This document shows positions 62,411 through 64,000 of a stretch of 64,000 nucleotides of DNA, in pieces (within the stretch, counting starts at the first letter, position 1; every line of letters begins with the position of its first letter). Position numbers and translations under genes: made by a program. Source of the stretch: Bog-159 sp035308525 (GTDB lineage Bacteria > Acidobacteriota > Terriglobia > Bryobacterales > Bryobacteraceae); contig DATGGM010000013.1 of NCBI GenBank assembly GCA_035308525.1, positions 1-64,000 of the forward strand, in the 5' to 3' direction. The notes under the pieces were generated by a model that was not told the origin of the DNA, searched no databases, and saw nothing but the letters and a program-made list of their open reading frames with translations.

Positions 62411-63292
62411 ATGCAGATCACGCTGCGGCAACTGGAGATTTTTGCGGCCATTCATCGGGAGGGCAGCATCACCCGGGCGGCCCGCCGCATCGGGCTCTCC
62501 CAGGCCGCCACCAGCCAGGCGCTCGCCGAACTCGAAAACCAACTACAGCGCAGGCTTTTTGACAGGAACGGCCGCCGGATCCTGTCGAATGCGGCAGGCC
62601 GTGAACTTTTGCCCGCCGCCATCCAGGTGCTGGACCGGGTTCGCGATATCGAAGCCGGCGCTGGAGACCGGCCGCTGGATCTCAAGCTGTGCGCCAGCCT
62701 CACGGTGGGCAACTATATGCTGCCTTCGCCCATTGCCAGGTTCACGCGCAGGCATCCCAGCGCTTGCTTCCATGTGGCTGTCGGCAACACGGACTTTGTG
62801 GTGGCATCGCTACGGCAGTTCGAAAGCGACGCGGGTTGGGTGGAGGGCCTGGCCCGCCATCCCGACCTGCAGGCATTTCCCTGGCGTGAGGACAAGCTGG
62901 TGATCATTGCCGCTCCGGGGCATCCGCTCGCCGGTCGCGGGGCCACCCCAGCCGCGCTGGCGGACAGCCGGTGGGTGCTGCGCGAAAAGGGATCCGGCAC
63001 CCGCGCCGTCTTCGAGGACGCCATCGAGGGCGCATTCCTTCTGGCCCATGTGCCGGTCGAACTAGGCGGCATCGGCGCCGTCAAACGAGCCGTGATGTGC
63101 GGCGCCGGATTGGGCTGTATCTCGCGTTCGGCCGTCGAGCCGGAGTTGAAGGCCGGACAACTTTATCTGGTACACGCGCCGTGGCTCGATCTGCGCCGCC
63201 AGATTACACTGCTGGTTCATCGCCAGAAATACGTGGATGCCGGCTTGCGCGAATTCCTTGAATTTTGTGGCGTGGAACTGCCGGTGAAATGA
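62411..63292 (+). CDS. LysR-family transcriptional regulator (YeiE-like)
   Basis: 293 residues. The HTH is MQITLRQLEIFAAIHREGSI and TRAARRIGLSQAATSQALAE; the effector domain follows (DLKLCASLTVGNYMLPSPIA, EDKLVIIAAPGHPLAGRGAT, WVLREKGSGTRAVFEDA, GIGAVKRAVMCGAGLGCISR). CysB/YeiE-like features and the divergent yeiH gene support the assignment. It probably controls the transporter and itself. Confidence 0.92.
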   Translation: MQITLRQLEIFAAIHREGSITRAARRIGLSQAATSQALAELENQLQRRLFDRNGRRILSNAAGRELLPAAIQVLDRVRDIEAGAGDRPLDLKLCASLTVGNYMLPSPIARFTRRHPSACFHVAVGNTDFVVASLRQFESDAGWVEGLARHPDLQAFPWREDKLVIIAAPGHPLAGRGATPAALADSRWVLREKGSGTRAVFEDAIEGAFLLAHVPVELGGIGAVKRAVMCGAGLGCISRSAVEPELKAGQLYLVHAPWLDLRRQITLLVHRQKYVDAGLREFLEFCGVELPVK

Positions 63293-63321
63293 TGGCTTGT
63301 GGTGCCTGTCCGAAATACCCG

Positions 63322-63351
63322 TTGACAAATAAAGCGGGTCGCGTCTAGACT
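63322..63351 (+). promoter_or_regulatory. Sigma-70-type promoter of the GloVer-type gene
   Basis: TTGACA (63322-63327), 18-bp spacer, TAGACT (63346-63351). Transcription would start 6-7 nt later, at or next to ATG 63358. It is the best -35/-10 pair in the window and again predicts a leaderless mRNA. Confidence 0.7.
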
Positions 63352-63357
63352 CCTGTA

Positions 63358-64000
63358 ATGCCGCGAGCAGCAGTCACGAGATGGCTCGCCTGTGCGACAG
63401 CGGTTGTCGCGCTGATGTCGGCGCGGGCGTCCGCGAGCGAAGTCGTGCTGGATAATTTTGGATGTCCGCCGAAGGGAGCATTCCCGCAGGCGGGAGTCAT
63501 TCGCGACGCGGCGGGTAATCTCTACGGAACCACGGTGAGCGGCGGCGCGGCGAACCAGGGCGTCGTGTACAAGCTGGATCCCGCCGGCCATCAGACGGTC
63601 TTATACAGCTTCGCGGGCGGGACCGACGGAGGTTCGCCCTATGCCGGCGTGATCCGCGACTCGGTGGGGAATCTCTACGGCACTACCTACCAAGGTGGCA
63701 CGGCGGGCTGGGGCGTTGTGTTCAAGGTTGACACTACCGGTCATGAAACCGTGCTGCACAGCTTCGCAGGCGCCGATGGGGCCTACCCTTATGCGGGAGT
63801 GATCCGCGACTCGGCGGGCAACCTCTACGGAACTACCTACAACGGCGGCACAGCGGGCTATGGTGTTGTGTACAAGCTGGATCCCGCCGGCCAGGAGACG
63901 GTGTTATATAGCTTCCGGGGTGCGTCCCATGGTAGCAACCCCATGTCGGGTGTGATTCGCGACGCAGCCGGCAACCTCTATGGAACTGCCTCATCGGGCG
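63358..64000 (+). CDS. Secreted GloVer-type (TIGR03803-like) tandem-repeat protein, 3'-truncated by window
   Basis: Open from ATG 63358 to the end of the window, about 214 residues of a longer protein. A signal peptide (LACATAVVALMSARASA) is followed by repeats of 50-51 residues (150-153 bp), starting near 63490, 63643, 63793 and 63946. Each has GVIRDxxGNLYGTT, then GVVYKLDPAG and ETVLYSF. This is the GloVer-type repeat found in Acidobacteria and Verrucomicrobia, probably a beta-propeller or beta-solenoid on the cell surface. High DNA similarity between copies suggests recent unit duplication. Function unknown. Confidence 0.85.
   Translation, partial: MPRAAVTRWLACATAVVALMSARASASEVVLDNFGCPPKGAFPQAGVIRDAAGNLYGTTVSGGAANQGVVYKLDPAGHQTVLYSFAGGTDGGSPYAGVIRDSVGNLYGTTYQGGTAGWGVVFKVDTTGHETVLHSFAGADGAYPYAGVIRDSAGNLYGTTYNGGTAGYGVVYKLDPAGQETVLYSFRGASHGSNPMSGVIRDAAGNLYGTASSG

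Overview
The window looks like a chromosomal segment of a high-GC acidobacterium, probably of the Bryobacter/Solibacter type. The evidence is the density of families first defined in, or expanded in, Acidobacteriota: two VWFA-related proteins, a Solibacter-type (TIGR03437-like) domain fused to a glycoside hydrolase, an orphan duplicated-FtsX permease (ADOP), a GloVer-type repeat protein and an Oar/carboxypeptidase-like TonB-dependent receptor. A KDO transferase/LpxK fusion shows a Gram-negative envelope with lipid A. No rRNA, tRNA or CRISPR array was recognised.

Layout. 1-12.6 kb: 3' end of a TonB-dependent receptor; two convergent VWFA-related secreted proteins; a TPR protein; a seven-haem cytochrome c; an integrase relic; a CRTAC1-like FG-GAP/ASPIC-UnbV protein; a second TPR protein. 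12.6-19.8 kb: a regulatory or mobile-element-scarred intergenic region, a GH3 beta-glucosidase-like enzyme, then a three-gene exopolysaccharide control operon (Wzz/GumC-like protein, ExeA-like ATPase, BY-kinase). 19.7-26.4 kb: TonB-like and SRPBCC genes; carboxylesterase; a CE15-like protein that seems to have lost its catalytic residues; sugar isomerase; FAD reductase; msrA. 26.4-33 kb: a tandem repeat, ADOP permease, SDR, BlaI/M56 sensor pair, DUF4097-like protein. 33-41.7 kb: boxC-boxB (aerobic benzoyl-CoA degradation), CzcA-like pump, DUF58 protein, MFS transporter. 41.7-44.8 kb: a compact pqqABCDE operon. 44.8-50.3 kb (minus strand): mazG, GNAT, OSBS/NSAR-type enolase-superfamily enzyme, EamA, MFS and SDR, nearly all overlapping. 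50.4-53.6 kb: DUF1844, MBL hydrolase, ribF, tagatose-bisphosphate aldolase. 53.6-58.2 kb: dihydroorotate-dehydrogenase-like protein and pyruvate:ferredoxin oxidoreductase. 58.3-64 kb: waaA-lpxK fusion, secreted protein, YeiH-like transporter with a divergent LysR regulator, and a GloVer-type protein running off the end.

How genes work together. PqqA-E make the PQQ cofactor for periplasmic quinoprotein dehydrogenases (none in the window). BoxB and BoxC epoxidise and cleave benzoyl-CoA, but the reductase BoxA and the CoA ligase are absent here. The GNAT plus enolase-superfamily pair matches the known N-succinyl-amino-acid racemisation route. A recurring sequence-level signal is a -10-like hexamer (TAnnnT) ending 6-8 nt before the start codon of genes at the head of transcription units, without a clear Shine-Dalgarno. 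This suggests that leaderless transcripts are common in this organism, whereas many genes inside operons, and some first genes, carry SD sequences.
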